Source: Marsupella aquatica (taxonomy: Eukaryota; Marchantiophyta). From it: a DNA stretch of 64,000 nt. The position numbers and the translations under genes were made by a program. A model generated the notes under the pieces. That model did no database searches, had not been told where the DNA came from, and saw only the letters and a list, made by a program, of their open reading frames with translations. The stretch is taken from NCBI GenBank assembly GCA_973895155.1, contig OZ316897.1, positions 5,084,001 to 5,148,000 of the forward strand, written 5' to 3'. How positions within the stretch are numbered: the first letter of the stretch is position 1; the number at the start of each line of letters is the position of its first letter. This document shows positions 1 through 9,985 of the stretch, piece after piece.

Positions 1-917
1 GCCTCACCAATGCAATTTGGACAAGTGAAGACATTTGTGAAGAGATCAAGTGTATCAAGAAGTCATGGTACTTCCGTGACGCCAGATTACAGTCCACGGG
101 TTTTGAAGACTGTGTTACCCCAATCCTTTGGGTCCAGTTGCAAAAATCGGCGAAGGTTAATGTTTCGTATGGCCCTGTCATTGCTGTTGCCGTCGTCGAG
201 TTCATGGTTGGCCACAGGGAGGGAAAAGTGTTGACAGAGGGCCTTAGTTTCTTGACAATGTGTGGGCGCAAGGGTTTCACATCTCTCATTGTTACTCTCG
301 ATAACTTTGATGAGAAATCGATGGACAGTTATCCAGAAGATCCCCTTGTTGCCGATGTTCGGGCAGCAAGAGAGATGAATGTTATGGGTTCGGCTTGGAT
401 CGGCCAGTATGTGCAAGATTGTGATGCCATCATGCTTCCAAGGGTGAACGTAGAGTACAAGAGACTTGTGGGTGAAGAGTTCAAACCTGTCCGCAAAATT
501 GTTTTCAAGAAACCAGGTTCAAGTGGAAGCGGTGGTTCTAATGCCGATAAAATATTGGGGCGGAAAGAACCATTGCAATCCTCTACACATATTGACGTGG
601 ACGAACCTACAACTTCTGGTCGGGTTTCGGGAAGTGGAAAAGGGAAAGGGAGAGGTAGCGGCAGGGGAGATGCCGCGGGAACCTCTGACGGTGGGAAGAA
701 GAGCCAGGAAACTGGCGGTAGTGGGAGAGGCTGGGGCAACCATCGAGGACCATCCGTTAAACCAAGCGAAAGTAAAGGATCCGAGGGATCCGGGCCATCT
801 GGTTCTGGACTTAGCACAAAGAGGAAGAGGACTGGCTGGACTGAGACGGTGGCTGCAGAAGTAGATAGAGCTCCGTCAATTCCATCAGTTCCAGTCGCGG
901 TTCCTACGGCGCCATTG

Positions 918-1079
918 GTAAGTACTACGTCGTTGTACTGTTTAACAAACACGAAATCCGATAAAAATCTCGCTGTTTATTTCCTGAATTGCGGATTGTG
1001 GAGTTATGTTGAACAAATGCGAACTCCGATAAAAATCTCGCAGTTTCTTTCCTTAATTGAATTTGCAACGCTTTTGGAG
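918..1079 (+). other. Intron in ParB-methyltransferase gene
   Basis: It starts GTAAGT and ends TTTTGGAG before an acidic exon. Its length of 162 nt is a multiple of three and it has no stop, so it can be read through. It holds two copies of the string CCGATAAAAATCTCGC, which matches half of the element's palindrome. Confidence 0.5.
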
Positions 1080-2139
1080 GTTGATCAGGAGGAGGAGACG
1101 GCTCTTTCGATGTATGAGACGGATGCGATCAAGGCAGAGCTCAGTCTTCTGATGCAACGAAGGGTGCAAAGGACAACTGTGCTTCTACATGTCGATAATC
1201 TCATATTTGATGAGGAGGGGGATTTGACAACTTTGATTAGACCAGTGGATAGATTGCATGTGGAAAATATCAAGATACTTCTCATGAAAAACCCCACCAA
1301 CTTCAGTGCCCCGTTCGTGCTGTGTGTGGATCCGAAGGATTGTCCCACAACCGCAGATTGGGACATTCTGAAGTCAAGGGTATGGAAGTATAGAATTATT
1401 GGAGGGAATCATGGTGTTCGGGCAAAGTCCGAGTTGTTTAAAATGTACGGGAAGCAAATATATGGTGAGCTGGAAGCTTGGGTTTACGAGATCCGAGGTC
1501 CGAAAGTTAGGCTTCCAGCATAACTATGACCAGGAGTATCGGAAGAACATGACTAAAATTGACCAAGTTCGCGCTTGTCACAATATTTTCCTTGAAATGG
1601 GTGTGGGCTCGACTAAAGATGTTCGCGAAGCATGTTGTCAAGAATGCATGATGGAGTACACGCCATGAGTTCGTGACTCCATGGCCAAACATGATCCGGC
1701 TTTCCAAATTGCTTTCCGAACAGGTGAAATTTGGGATCTTCAGGAGCAGATTTTCCAGATGTGGGAGAAAGGTATTGTCTTAGGACAACCCAAAAAAATT
1801 GTGGCAACGACGAACGCAAAGGGAAAGGTGAAACCTTTGACAGTAAGGGAGATTAAAATGAATAAACTTGCTGGTGACCTCAACTTAAATTCATTTCGAG
1901 GTCTCCAAGGACTGTCAAATAAGGAGCATGTCAAGCGTCTCTTGAATAGGGTTATCGGGAAGGTGATCACTTTGGATCAAATGCACAAGGAAGGTGAGAA
2001 GTTGAAAAAGCTTGCCAAGGTGAAGAAACTATTTTTGCAGATATTTGGTCAGCCAGATTGGGCAACATGCAGAGAAATGTTTCCCAACGAAACAGATGTC
2101 TCGGTCCTTGGCATATGGGCGGAGAAATTGAGTGACGCG

Positions 2140-2390
2140 GTAAGCATTCCTCTCACAGCATGCTCTATCGCGAGATTTTTATCGGCTTTAGCATTCCTTT
2201 GTTGGTTTCTAAGCGATTGCATCTATCAGCTAGCGTGCTCCATCGCGAGATTTTTATCGGCTTTAGCATTCCTTTGTTGGTTTCTAAGCGATTCCATTTA
2301 TTGGCTAGCGTGCTCCATCGCGAGATTTTTATCGGCCTTAGCATTCATCTCACGCTATTCTAACTGTAGATGTGTCTGACATTCTTACAG
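2140..2390 (+). repeat. Intron with 75-bp tandem repeat
   Basis: The intron runs from GTAAGC to TTCTTACAG. Inside it a 75-bp unit starts at 2161, 2236 and 2311 (the last copy partial). Each unit holds CGCGAGATTTTTATCGGC, a degenerate form of the palindrome. The repeats also give false open frames on this strand. Confidence 0.75.
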
Positions 2391-3544
2391 CTGAAGATTA
2401 ATTCAAAAAGGAAAAGCAAAGTGGTTCCGGCTGTCACTTATAATTCTGCGGGGGAGGTTATTGTTCCCTCAGCTGAAATCCCTTATGTGTTTAAGAATTT
2501 GTGCTTGCTACAATCGATAAGTACAATCGGCTGAGGTCCTTAGGCGAGGGCACAGCAGAAGCGTTTGAACAAACATGGAAAAATGCAGACGGGGATTCTT
2601 TTCCCTACTATCTCCATGTTGGTGATGTTCGAATTTTGGATTCTTTTGTTCAGCCAAGGGCTTACACCCTTGCGGTTGCGGATATTCCGTATGGTTTTAA
2701 TGCTCCTGGTTCGGAGTTTGATGAAGTGGCCTTCACAGAAAAGGACATTTTAGACATGTTGACAAGTTTCTCAAAGATGACGACCGCTAAGCAGTGGAGG
2801 TTTGTTGTGATCCATTCACTACAACAAACGCATATGGTGATGTCTGCACTGGAGAGTGTATGCAACTATGGGGTCGAGGCTGGAATCTGGGAGAAGACTA
2901 ACATTCATGAGCGTCCCGCTGGAGCTCGATTGGCGTGGGGTTTTGAGAACTGGTCGATAGGTTTCTATAGCGAGGAAGGCATTCGGAACATGAACATGTA
3001 CAATTTCCAACCGGATGAGTCTCGCGTCAATATCATCAAGGTTCCATGTGTAACCAAGAAGTCCGTTGATCCGTTGGGATTTGTTGTGAACCCATATCAG
3101 AAGCCTGTTGGTTTAGGGGCTTGGTTTGTTTCCCATTTCTCTGAGAAAGAGGATTGGGTTATTGATCTTTGTTGTGGAACCGGATCAATATTAGCTGCTA
3201 CGCTCCTCAATTCTCGCCAGGGTTGTGCTGTTGATAAGAGTTCTGCGCAGATTGGTTTTGTAAAATCCCGGATCATGATTCTGGAGTCAAACTGGAATTT
3301 ATATGAAGAATCCCAGATTGAAGGGCACGGCGTTGACGGTCATGAGATTCAACCACCAATTGCAGGCCAATTGGGTGTACTCGGGACATCGACTTACGTA
3401 GTTGAGGTCGTGAAGGAGACCGAAGAGGAACAAGAAGAAACTGAGGAAGAGCCTCCCAGAACACCAAATGAGGATGATCTCAACGACATGTTATTAGATT
3501 AGTTGCGTGTGCTCGTTAGGATAATGTCAATCACCAATGAAGTT

Positions 3545-3686
3545 GTCGATAAATTTATCGACTTCTGTATTCCATGAGGAAGAACCTTTGTCACATTTAT
3601 TAATGCGATAAATTTATCGGACTTTGCATATATCGGACTGTCGTGGTATTCCTGCTGGGGGAATGGAGTTGTCGATAATCTTATCG
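3545..3686. repeat. Palindrome cluster CGATAAATTTATCG, between the two genes
   Basis: GTCGATAAATTTATCGAC at 3545-3562 is a perfect 18-bp palindrome. Further copies are CGATAAATTTATCG at 3606-3619 and the variant CGATAATCTTATCG at 3673-3686. They lie in the 330-bp gap between the 3' ends of the convergent genes, which otherwise holds nothing recognised. Confidence 0.8.
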
Positions 3687-3830
3687 GACAACATTGTATT
3701 CTCTAACTGGTTTGTCATTGCAATTATTTAAAAAAAAAGATATCATTATAGCTTCGGAGTACATAGTCCCAGAACGATAACCACTGTACATATTCATGGG
3801 AATGATAACCATTATAACTTAAACCTGAAA

Positions 3831-6800
3831 CTAGCTTCGACTATCAATGACTACAGTCTCCATTGCATTTTGAATGATTCGTCTTGTTTGTATAGGGAGA
3901 GTACTATTTGCCAATAACGCAAAGTTATACGCATAAACGGCAGTTTCTGATAGGGACAATTCATCCTCCAGTACTTTGCTAGACAAAGCCTCTTTCTCCG
4001 GATAATATCTGCCTTCAATTGCAGACTCTTCCTCCGAATCCATTGCATACCAAGTGATTTTAATCCGCTCCGGGATGTCGTTAATTCTTGTGAGAATCTC
4101 AGTCACTTTTGCCATCCAGAATGGTCTTCCCTTGGGATCCTGATGGGCTGCTACACATATCATTGCAAATTTAGTATTCACCTCTAGATCCTTGAAGTCT
4201 CCAATTTCCGTGACTTTTCTTCGACTTCCGGAATACATGACTGTCCTCACACCCGCTACGTTATCAACCAAGCTAGGTTCCATTGCTACTTCCGTAGGAT
4301 TACTCGGAAGTTCTCTCTGTACGTTTACCTTGGGCCAACTCCAATCAAAACTCCATTGTGCAGGTTTCAGGTGGTGCTGAATCACTTCTTTTTGTTTGTC
4401 AAAAAAATGACCCCACCATAGACGATCTGCGTCGTCAAAGTAATTGAATCCATCTTCAATTGCTCTTCGATATTTTTGAAGAGTTGACAAATAACTTTGA
4501 GCCGCCCGCTCATCTTGTTCCTCAGCATCATTCTCTTGCTCTTCATTGTCTCCTGTCGCTCCCGTGGCCGACTTCAATGCCATTTGTGGTGCGACCCATA
4601 TTCCAGATGATGGAATGTACCGAACAAAATCCACCGTCTCCCCCCAATCGATTGTCGTTGAAAGATGTTTGGCATGGAATACGGACCGAGCACTTCCATC
4701 TTCGAGTACTCTAGTAATTCGAAATTGTTTTTGAGCACTTATGCCGTGGAGAGTACGTAGAACCTGACCATCCATATCCTTGTCATTTGCTTGATCCTTG
4801 TCTGACACAAATTTCTTGAAATCGGCAACCTCGTCGACGAAAAATATCTTTGCCGTAGGATTGTAGGATTCCTCTATGATTGCTGAAAGAGTGTCCAACC
4901 GGAAAGCTTTCCGCTTGTTCAATTTTGAAGAAAACTTGCTAAACATTTGATCAATTTGATCATGGGTGTGCCCTACCAATAGGAAACCAACCTTTATTTT
5001 CTGGAAAACACCTATCTCCACCAACATATTCAAATATGCCATAAGATATTTATTCTTGTTTTCCCGAGCTGTGTTATCAAGCTGGAGGTAAAGCACTGGA
5101 GGGAGCAGACCTTCCCAGGTATTCAAAATATGCTGGATAACGTGGATGGTCAGGTTGCTATCATTGTGAATATTTGGATAGTTCAAAAAAACATTTGAAC
5201 TTAATTGTTTGTTGAAGATCAAACAACCCACTACGTGTACGGGGATGAAATACTTTTCATCCATATTCTTCGGACACCGAATGAAATGAGGTAACTCTGT
5301 CTTCTTTTGATCCATTCCATACAGATGCCCAAATATTTCTCCGGACTCTTGTAACATTTGCTCCGGTGCTTTGCTAACTTCTCCCTCTCGACTGCTTGTG
5401 CCTTCCGATGCTCGTTTAGCAATGTTGAGAATTTTCCTACAACAATAAAAACTTTTAGGACAAAACATGATAACCGCAATGTTGAACCCTGACAGCGATA
5501 AATTTATCGGGTTCAGTATTCAAACACGAGACCGTAATGATAAACCCTGACAACGATAAATTTATCGGGTTCAGTATTCAAACACAAGACCGTAATGAAA
5601 AACTGTGACAGCGATAAATTTATCAGGTTCAGTATTTAGACTGTTCAAACGATATATTCACTCACATGGCCAAAGAAGAAGCACATGAATACTCAACCCG
5701 ATAAAATTATCGGGAGTAACACACAGGTTTAGAAATTTACTCTTTTCTGCTTCGAGTGTTGCCTTGTCACGGAGTGCTTTGAATTCAGTACACGGGGCGC
5801 AGGTGGAGAAACGGCTCCTTTTGGGGATGCGCACGCGAGGAAACTCCTTGTTCCAAATGCGAACAAACCACGAATATGTCATGCCTTGTTCTTGGCGCAT
5901 TAGAGTTTCGGACTGGAAGGCATCAAAAACTTCTGTTTTTGTCCAATTGTCAGGTAAATGAAAGATATCCTTGTTGGGGAGACTCTCGACATTTGTGGAA
6001 AAAAAATCATCCAGCCATTGGACGAGACCAAGATGTGCGGGTGATTTTTCTCGACAAATTGTACCGATCTGTATCCGAGAAAACATGTTCTGCGAGATTT
6101 TTTGGAGACGATTATTTCCCAGTGAAAATAATTTCTTAAAACCACTTCGACAAAAGGATCTACCGCTAACTGAGTAACCACTTGCACCAGCATGCCCACC
6201 CTTCACACATCCTCTTAGAAGGACGTTCTTCTTTGGGTAGGATAGCCCATAGTAATAAGTGCGTTGTTTCGTCACGGCTAGCAGACCCAAATTCCGCAGA
6301 CAGTAATTATCACAACACGAATACTTATGAATTTCTCTCATTTTGTTTCTATTCAATTTGTCATTTATCACATTGTCTTTCCTAGTAATTCGGTCCCTAT
6401 CTTTTTTACTAGGCTCATTTGACTTCTCTACAACCTGAAATCCGTTCATAACATTGGCATTTTCGGGTCCTTCAGGTGCCTCGCGAATAGATGCATCACT
6501 CTCTGCTGAGCTACCATCCTCTATAGATCTCCTTGACGCATTTAGAGGGGCACTGAATAGACGACTATAGCTATTCTCTTCGACAGCTCCTTCTAAACAT
6601 TCAGACACAACTTGTGCTATTATATCGGATTCTCTATCTCCTTCCTCATCTTCGTCCTCCGATGCATTCGACTCATCTGAAAACACAATTGGACTCCGTG
6701 GCTCTCTATACATAACCCGAACGCCACTAAGACCTCTCCTCGATACTTGGAGCCTGGAACCAATGACAGTCCGCCCTTGAGAACTTGGATATTCTGGATT

Positions 6801-7451
6801 CGCACGTGCAGTCCCAACGACTCCGCGAGCTGCTGGAAAATTGAGCACTTGTTCACCACGATTCCCACGGACCATTCGAGAAAGGGCCGAGTCTGGACTT
6901 CGCAATCCGATTCCCTCGCTTGCTCGCACATCCAGTCCAGGCAATGCAAAGACCGATCGCCGTATCGGTCTTTGTATTTCTGTGTCTCGATCCTCACCCG
7001 GAGACTGAAAGATCCGTCGTTGAACTTGTGTTGAATGTGGCGACTTGAATGCCGACTGCGATACGTGTATCGGTCGCCGGATACCCTCTCCATAACCCGG
7101 GATGGATGGCCTGAAGCGACGTCTCGGACCTAAACCTGGGATTGAAAGTTTCTCATTTCTTGGCGATGGAACGCTCAAGAGACGACGCTTCTCAGGTTTA
7201 CTAGGCGACACATAGTAAGCACTGGGCTCAGGACCAGAACTTGCATCAGAATCTGAGTCAGAGATTTTGGGCACTATTTGTTGTGAGGGAGGTAGAGCTT
7301 TAAGTATGCGACTTGGCAAACAGCGAGCGACAAGATTAGGAGAGGATTCAACTGAACTGGAAGGTGAATCTGTGTCTGATTGAGACATGGCTATCCGAGA
7401 CACTATGGGGCTTTGCATTCCTCCCACAATCAGGGAAAACGAAAGGCTCAA
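3831..7451 (-). pseudogene. DUF7869-like putative transposon protein
   Basis: Two exons on the minus strand, about 7451-5741 and 5436-3831, joined across an intron of 5437-5740 (GTAAAT to TTGTTGTAG). The first 350 or so residues are low-complexity and Ser/Arg/acidic. A Cys-rich part follows (SCCDNYCLRNLG), then a conserved region ending in FSTCAPCTEFKALRDKA, typical upstream of the DUF7869 core. The second exon holds the core: LYLQLDNTARENKN and GFLLVGHTHDQIDQMF. These resemble an RNase H-like fold with Asp and Asn/Glu motifs, but catalysis is not proven. The C-terminus (FAMICVAAHQDPKGRPFWMA) resembles a small chromatin-reader-type beta barrel, which is a weak guess. A one-base frameshift lies at about 5310-5330 in exon 2, so this copy is broken unless that is a sequencing error. 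The start at 7451 is the first ATG. A second ATG 21 codons later is also possible. Confidence 0.6.
5437..5740 (-). repeat. Intron made of 58-bp palindrome-bearing repeats
   Basis: The unit begins with CCCTGACA at 5487 and recurs at 5545 and 5603, a period of 58 bp. Each unit carries the palindrome: 5496-5509, 5554-5567 and 5612-5625 (last base changed). A fourth form, CCCGATAAAATTATCGGG, is at 5697-5714. Most of this intron is therefore palindrome array. Confidence 0.8.
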
Positions 7452-8438
7452 CGGACAGAATGTTGCTCCAAGAACACAACTCCCAAAACTCTACTCTCGA
7501 TAATGACGCCAAAAACTTATCGGCGGTGGCCCTTTTATAGTGTCTGTTGAGGGGTTGGCCCACGTGTCCACTTTTGATTGGCTGTCACCCTAAACGACAA
7601 AATAGCAGAAAAGGGTATATTTCTTGGATTTCCAATTTCATTCTCACACGTGCATCGTGGCAAAATTATATAGTTTTGAAATTGAAGCGATAAATTTATC
7701 TGATGTTGGTATTGCAAAAGTGGTTCCTTCATATGGAAGTTGCAATTTTGAAATTGAAGCGATAAATTTATCTGATGTTGGTATTGCGAAGAGTTTTCTT
7801 CATATGGATAGGAATTTTGAAATTTAACCGATGAACCGAAGGATCTTAGTATTGTTGACTAGTATTTTTGTCGCCCGTAGTTTTCGCGATAATTTTATCG
7901 GACTGCGCATTGCTGTTGAAAGAATGGCATGTTGACTATGGTCACTTGCGGAGGTAACTGGTCAATTGCGGAGGTAATTGCAAGGTAAATTTGACGAACC
8001 GTGCAGTAATTCTTATCGACTATGATGTAAAATATTTTTGGTAAATATCCAAAAACTGAGAAACCTGAGATTGGGTCGGAGTTTTCGTGGCTCAAATCCG
8101 GAGTCCGATACAGTTATCGCACTTGGCTCGAAACATGGATATGGATTTATAGATAAGACCTTTCATATATCTTCGGAGAGCGTGAATATGAGGTCGAGGA
8201 GAAAGTTTTTCGGATCTAATTGTTCCTTGATAATATGAATGTTTGTTAGCATGAATTTCATTGGTTTTGATCATTATTAAATTTGTTGTTTCAATCCGAA
8301 CTCCGATACGAATTACATTATTTCCCCAAAAACGCGTTTTTGATGAAAAAAACTGCCAATTTTGCGAGATTCGGCGGAAAATAAAAATACACTTCTCGTT
8401 TAGAGGAAATAGTTCTCGTTCGGTCCGAAATCGTGTTA
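7452..8438. repeat. Upstream/terminal non-coding region with 72-bp tandem palindrome repeat
   Basis: Two copies of a unit holding TTTTGAAATTGAAGCGATAA start at about 7674 and 7746, each with CGATAAATTTATC (7688-7700 and 7760-7772). A further palindrome CGATAATTTTATCG is at 7887-7900. The short string AATTGCGGAGGTAA occurs twice in 7945-7980. No gene is seen. The region should hold the promoter of the minus-strand gene and the right terminus of the element. Confidence 0.7.
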
Positions 8439-9377
8439 TAATCGGTATGTTTTGGTTATGGTGGAGCACTTCTCCAAGTGGATTGAACTAGTGGCAGTGC
8501 CAGATAAAGCTAATGGAGGAGTGGCTACCACATTTTTGGATCGAGTACTCAGTCACTTTGGAGCACCAACTGAGGTGTTGACTGATCAAGGCACAAAATT
8601 CTGTGGAGATTTTGAGGGTTTGTGTGAGCAAGCTCTGATTGATCATCATACTACTTCTCGCGATCATCCTGAGGCAGATGGATTGGCAGAGAGAGTTGTA
8701 CAAACTGTGAAGAGAGGATTGCGTAAGTATGGCTTGCAGGCTGGTCATTTGGGAGACTGGGATCTCCAACTACCTTGGTTAGCTATGGGCTATCGTTTCA
8801 GTCGACAAGCATCACTTGCATCCTTCTCACCTTATTTCTTGCTCTATGGTAGAGAGCCAGATTTGCCAGTGGCTATTTGTCGTGATGTCGTAATTGTTGT
8901 GGATTTGGATAATCCAGATATTTGGGTCAAGGTTTGTTCAGAGAGGGCACAAGTTTTTGAGAGAGTCATGCCCATGGCCTTTGACAACCTTGCTATTGCC
9001 CAACATCGTGATACTTTGCGGTATGCTACTATTCGTGGAGGAGGTTATCGCACAAGGATTAGAAGATTTCATCCTGGCGATTATGTTTATTTGCAGCAGA
9101 CAGCACCAACAACGCTTGATGTGACCGTGATGGTATGGTTTGGAAGGATCGTGTGCGTAATTGTGCGCGATGTCATCTTCCAAACATTGATGGTACTATG
9201 GATCCAAGCTTGGCACATGTTCGTGCTGGCTTGAAGTGTATGTTGTGTGGGTCTGCTCAGGGAGCAGCTACTATGTTGATTTGTGATCAGTGTTCTAGAG
9301 GATGGCACATGTCGTGTTTGACACCACCCTTGCACATGATTCCTAGTGGATCATGGTTGTGTCCTCAATGTCGGTGA
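8439..9377 (+). pseudogene. Ty3/gypsy integrase core (partial) with C-terminal PHD finger
   Basis: The frame from about 8439 encodes the end of a gypsy integrase: VMVEHFSKW, then LTDQGTKF with the second catalytic Asp, then HPEADGLAERV with the catalytic Glu. The first Asp and all upstream pol are missing because another transposon is inserted here. A GPY/F-type region (FHPGDYVYL) follows near 9070. A frame change at about 9122-9140 leads to a full PHD finger (CMLC, CDQC, GWH, SC, CPQC) ending in a stop at 9375-9377. The integrase inserts element cDNA into the genome, and C-terminal reader domains, usually chromodomains, can steer target choice. Here a PHD finger takes that place. Confidence 0.75.
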
Positions 9378-9552
9378 TGCCGACTAGTTATCATTTGTGT
9401 TCTCGTGGAAGATATAGATTACAGGTAGGTGATCGATGGGGCTCACTTGCACCCGGCCTCCTGATCTTTACACCTAAAAAGGTGTATATCAACCTTGTAG
9501 AACTCATGGCTAGCTAGAGTTAGGGGACCTCACTCCCAGCTAGGGGGGCGAT
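9378..9552 (+). other. Gypsy 3' untranslated region and polypurine tract
   Basis: A non-coding stretch ends in AGCTAGGGGGGCGAT directly before the LTR start TGTGGG. The G-rich run fits a polypurine tract. Nearly the same string is found, inverted, next to the related LTR at 49971. Confidence 0.6.
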
Positions 9553-9985
9553 TGTGGGTTTTGGGCATGTATGGACATGGGTTCCATTTGTAGTTCATTC
9601 TCTTATGTTTGTGTCATTGGATTGTGACTATGCTTGGATATGTGTGACAAGCAATGTATGTTGTGTAGCAATGTGTATGCGCACGATAGCTGTCACACCA
9701 TTTAGAGTGGTAGTAAAGTATATCGTACTATCTAGGTATAGAGGTTTTGTATGTGTGCTATATGAGCATTGTGTTTAGGTTGAGTTGGTGTGAGGGATAG
9801 TTATCCCCTTGTGTTGGCTTAAAGGCCTCATCTTTCAATGTTGAGCCTTTGAGCATGAGCTTGGTGGCTATGGTGTGGCTGACCAGGTTGTGTGCATGTA
9901 ATGTGGATTCCTTGAAGCACAAGGTGCGTTGGGATTGACATACATGTGTGATCGCGTCAAATGGGATCGTTGTTGGATTAGCACC

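Larger units (their letters stand above)
3..3502 (+). pseudogene. ParB-like domain fused to beta-class DNA methyltransferase
   Basis: The frame is open from position 3, so the true start is upstream. The first part (to 917) is an unrecognised region followed by a Gly/Ser/Lys/Arg-rich linker. An intron is likely at 918-1079 (GTAAGT to AG). About 1200-1640 resembles a ParB/sulfiredoxin-type domain: an RPVDRLHVENIK helix, then KYRIIGGNH like the Y-x-[VI]-I-x-G-x-H box, then a GFQHN segment. A frameshift lies at about 1485-1500 and a TGA at 1666-1668. A second intron is 2140-2390. From about 2500 comes a methyltransferase with motif IV near 2680 (ADIPYGF, a D-P-P-Y variant) preceding motif I near 3160 (DLCCGTGS). 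The order IV then I is that of beta-class N4-cytosine/N6-adenine amino-methyltransferases. A frameshift near 2500 separates the exon from the methyltransferase frame. An acidic tail ends at 3502. ParB-methylase fusions are known from phages and prophages. The substrate is not known. Confidence 0.6.
1..8438. mobile_element. ParB-methyltransferase / DUF7869 transposon, left end outside window
   Basis: The block contains two convergent genes, a plus-strand ParB-like/methyltransferase gene and a minus-strand DUF7869-like gene, and many copies of the palindrome CGATAAATTTATCG outside exons. The right end is placed at about 8438 because gypsy integrase coding sequence, absent to the left, starts in frame at about 8439. 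The element therefore inserted into a gypsy pol gene. The left end, terminal repeats and target duplication lie before position 1 and cannot be seen. Several frameshifts and stops suggest an old copy. The class of transposon is unknown to me. Confidence 0.6.

Noticed and set aside
329-952. Minus-strand Pro/Leu-rich frame as a gene
   Set aside because: It is the shadow of the Gly/Ser/Arg-rich linker on the plus strand.
2161-2352. CRISPR-like direct repeats
   Set aside because: It is a plain tandem array in an intron with no unique spacers. Other arrays in the window are minisatellites or dispersed palindromes.
1-8438. Bacterial or phage contamination, suggested by ParB and DNA methyltransferase domains
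   Set aside because: The genes have GT-AG introns and sit inside a gypsy retrotransposon, which is in turn in plant-type transposon DNA.
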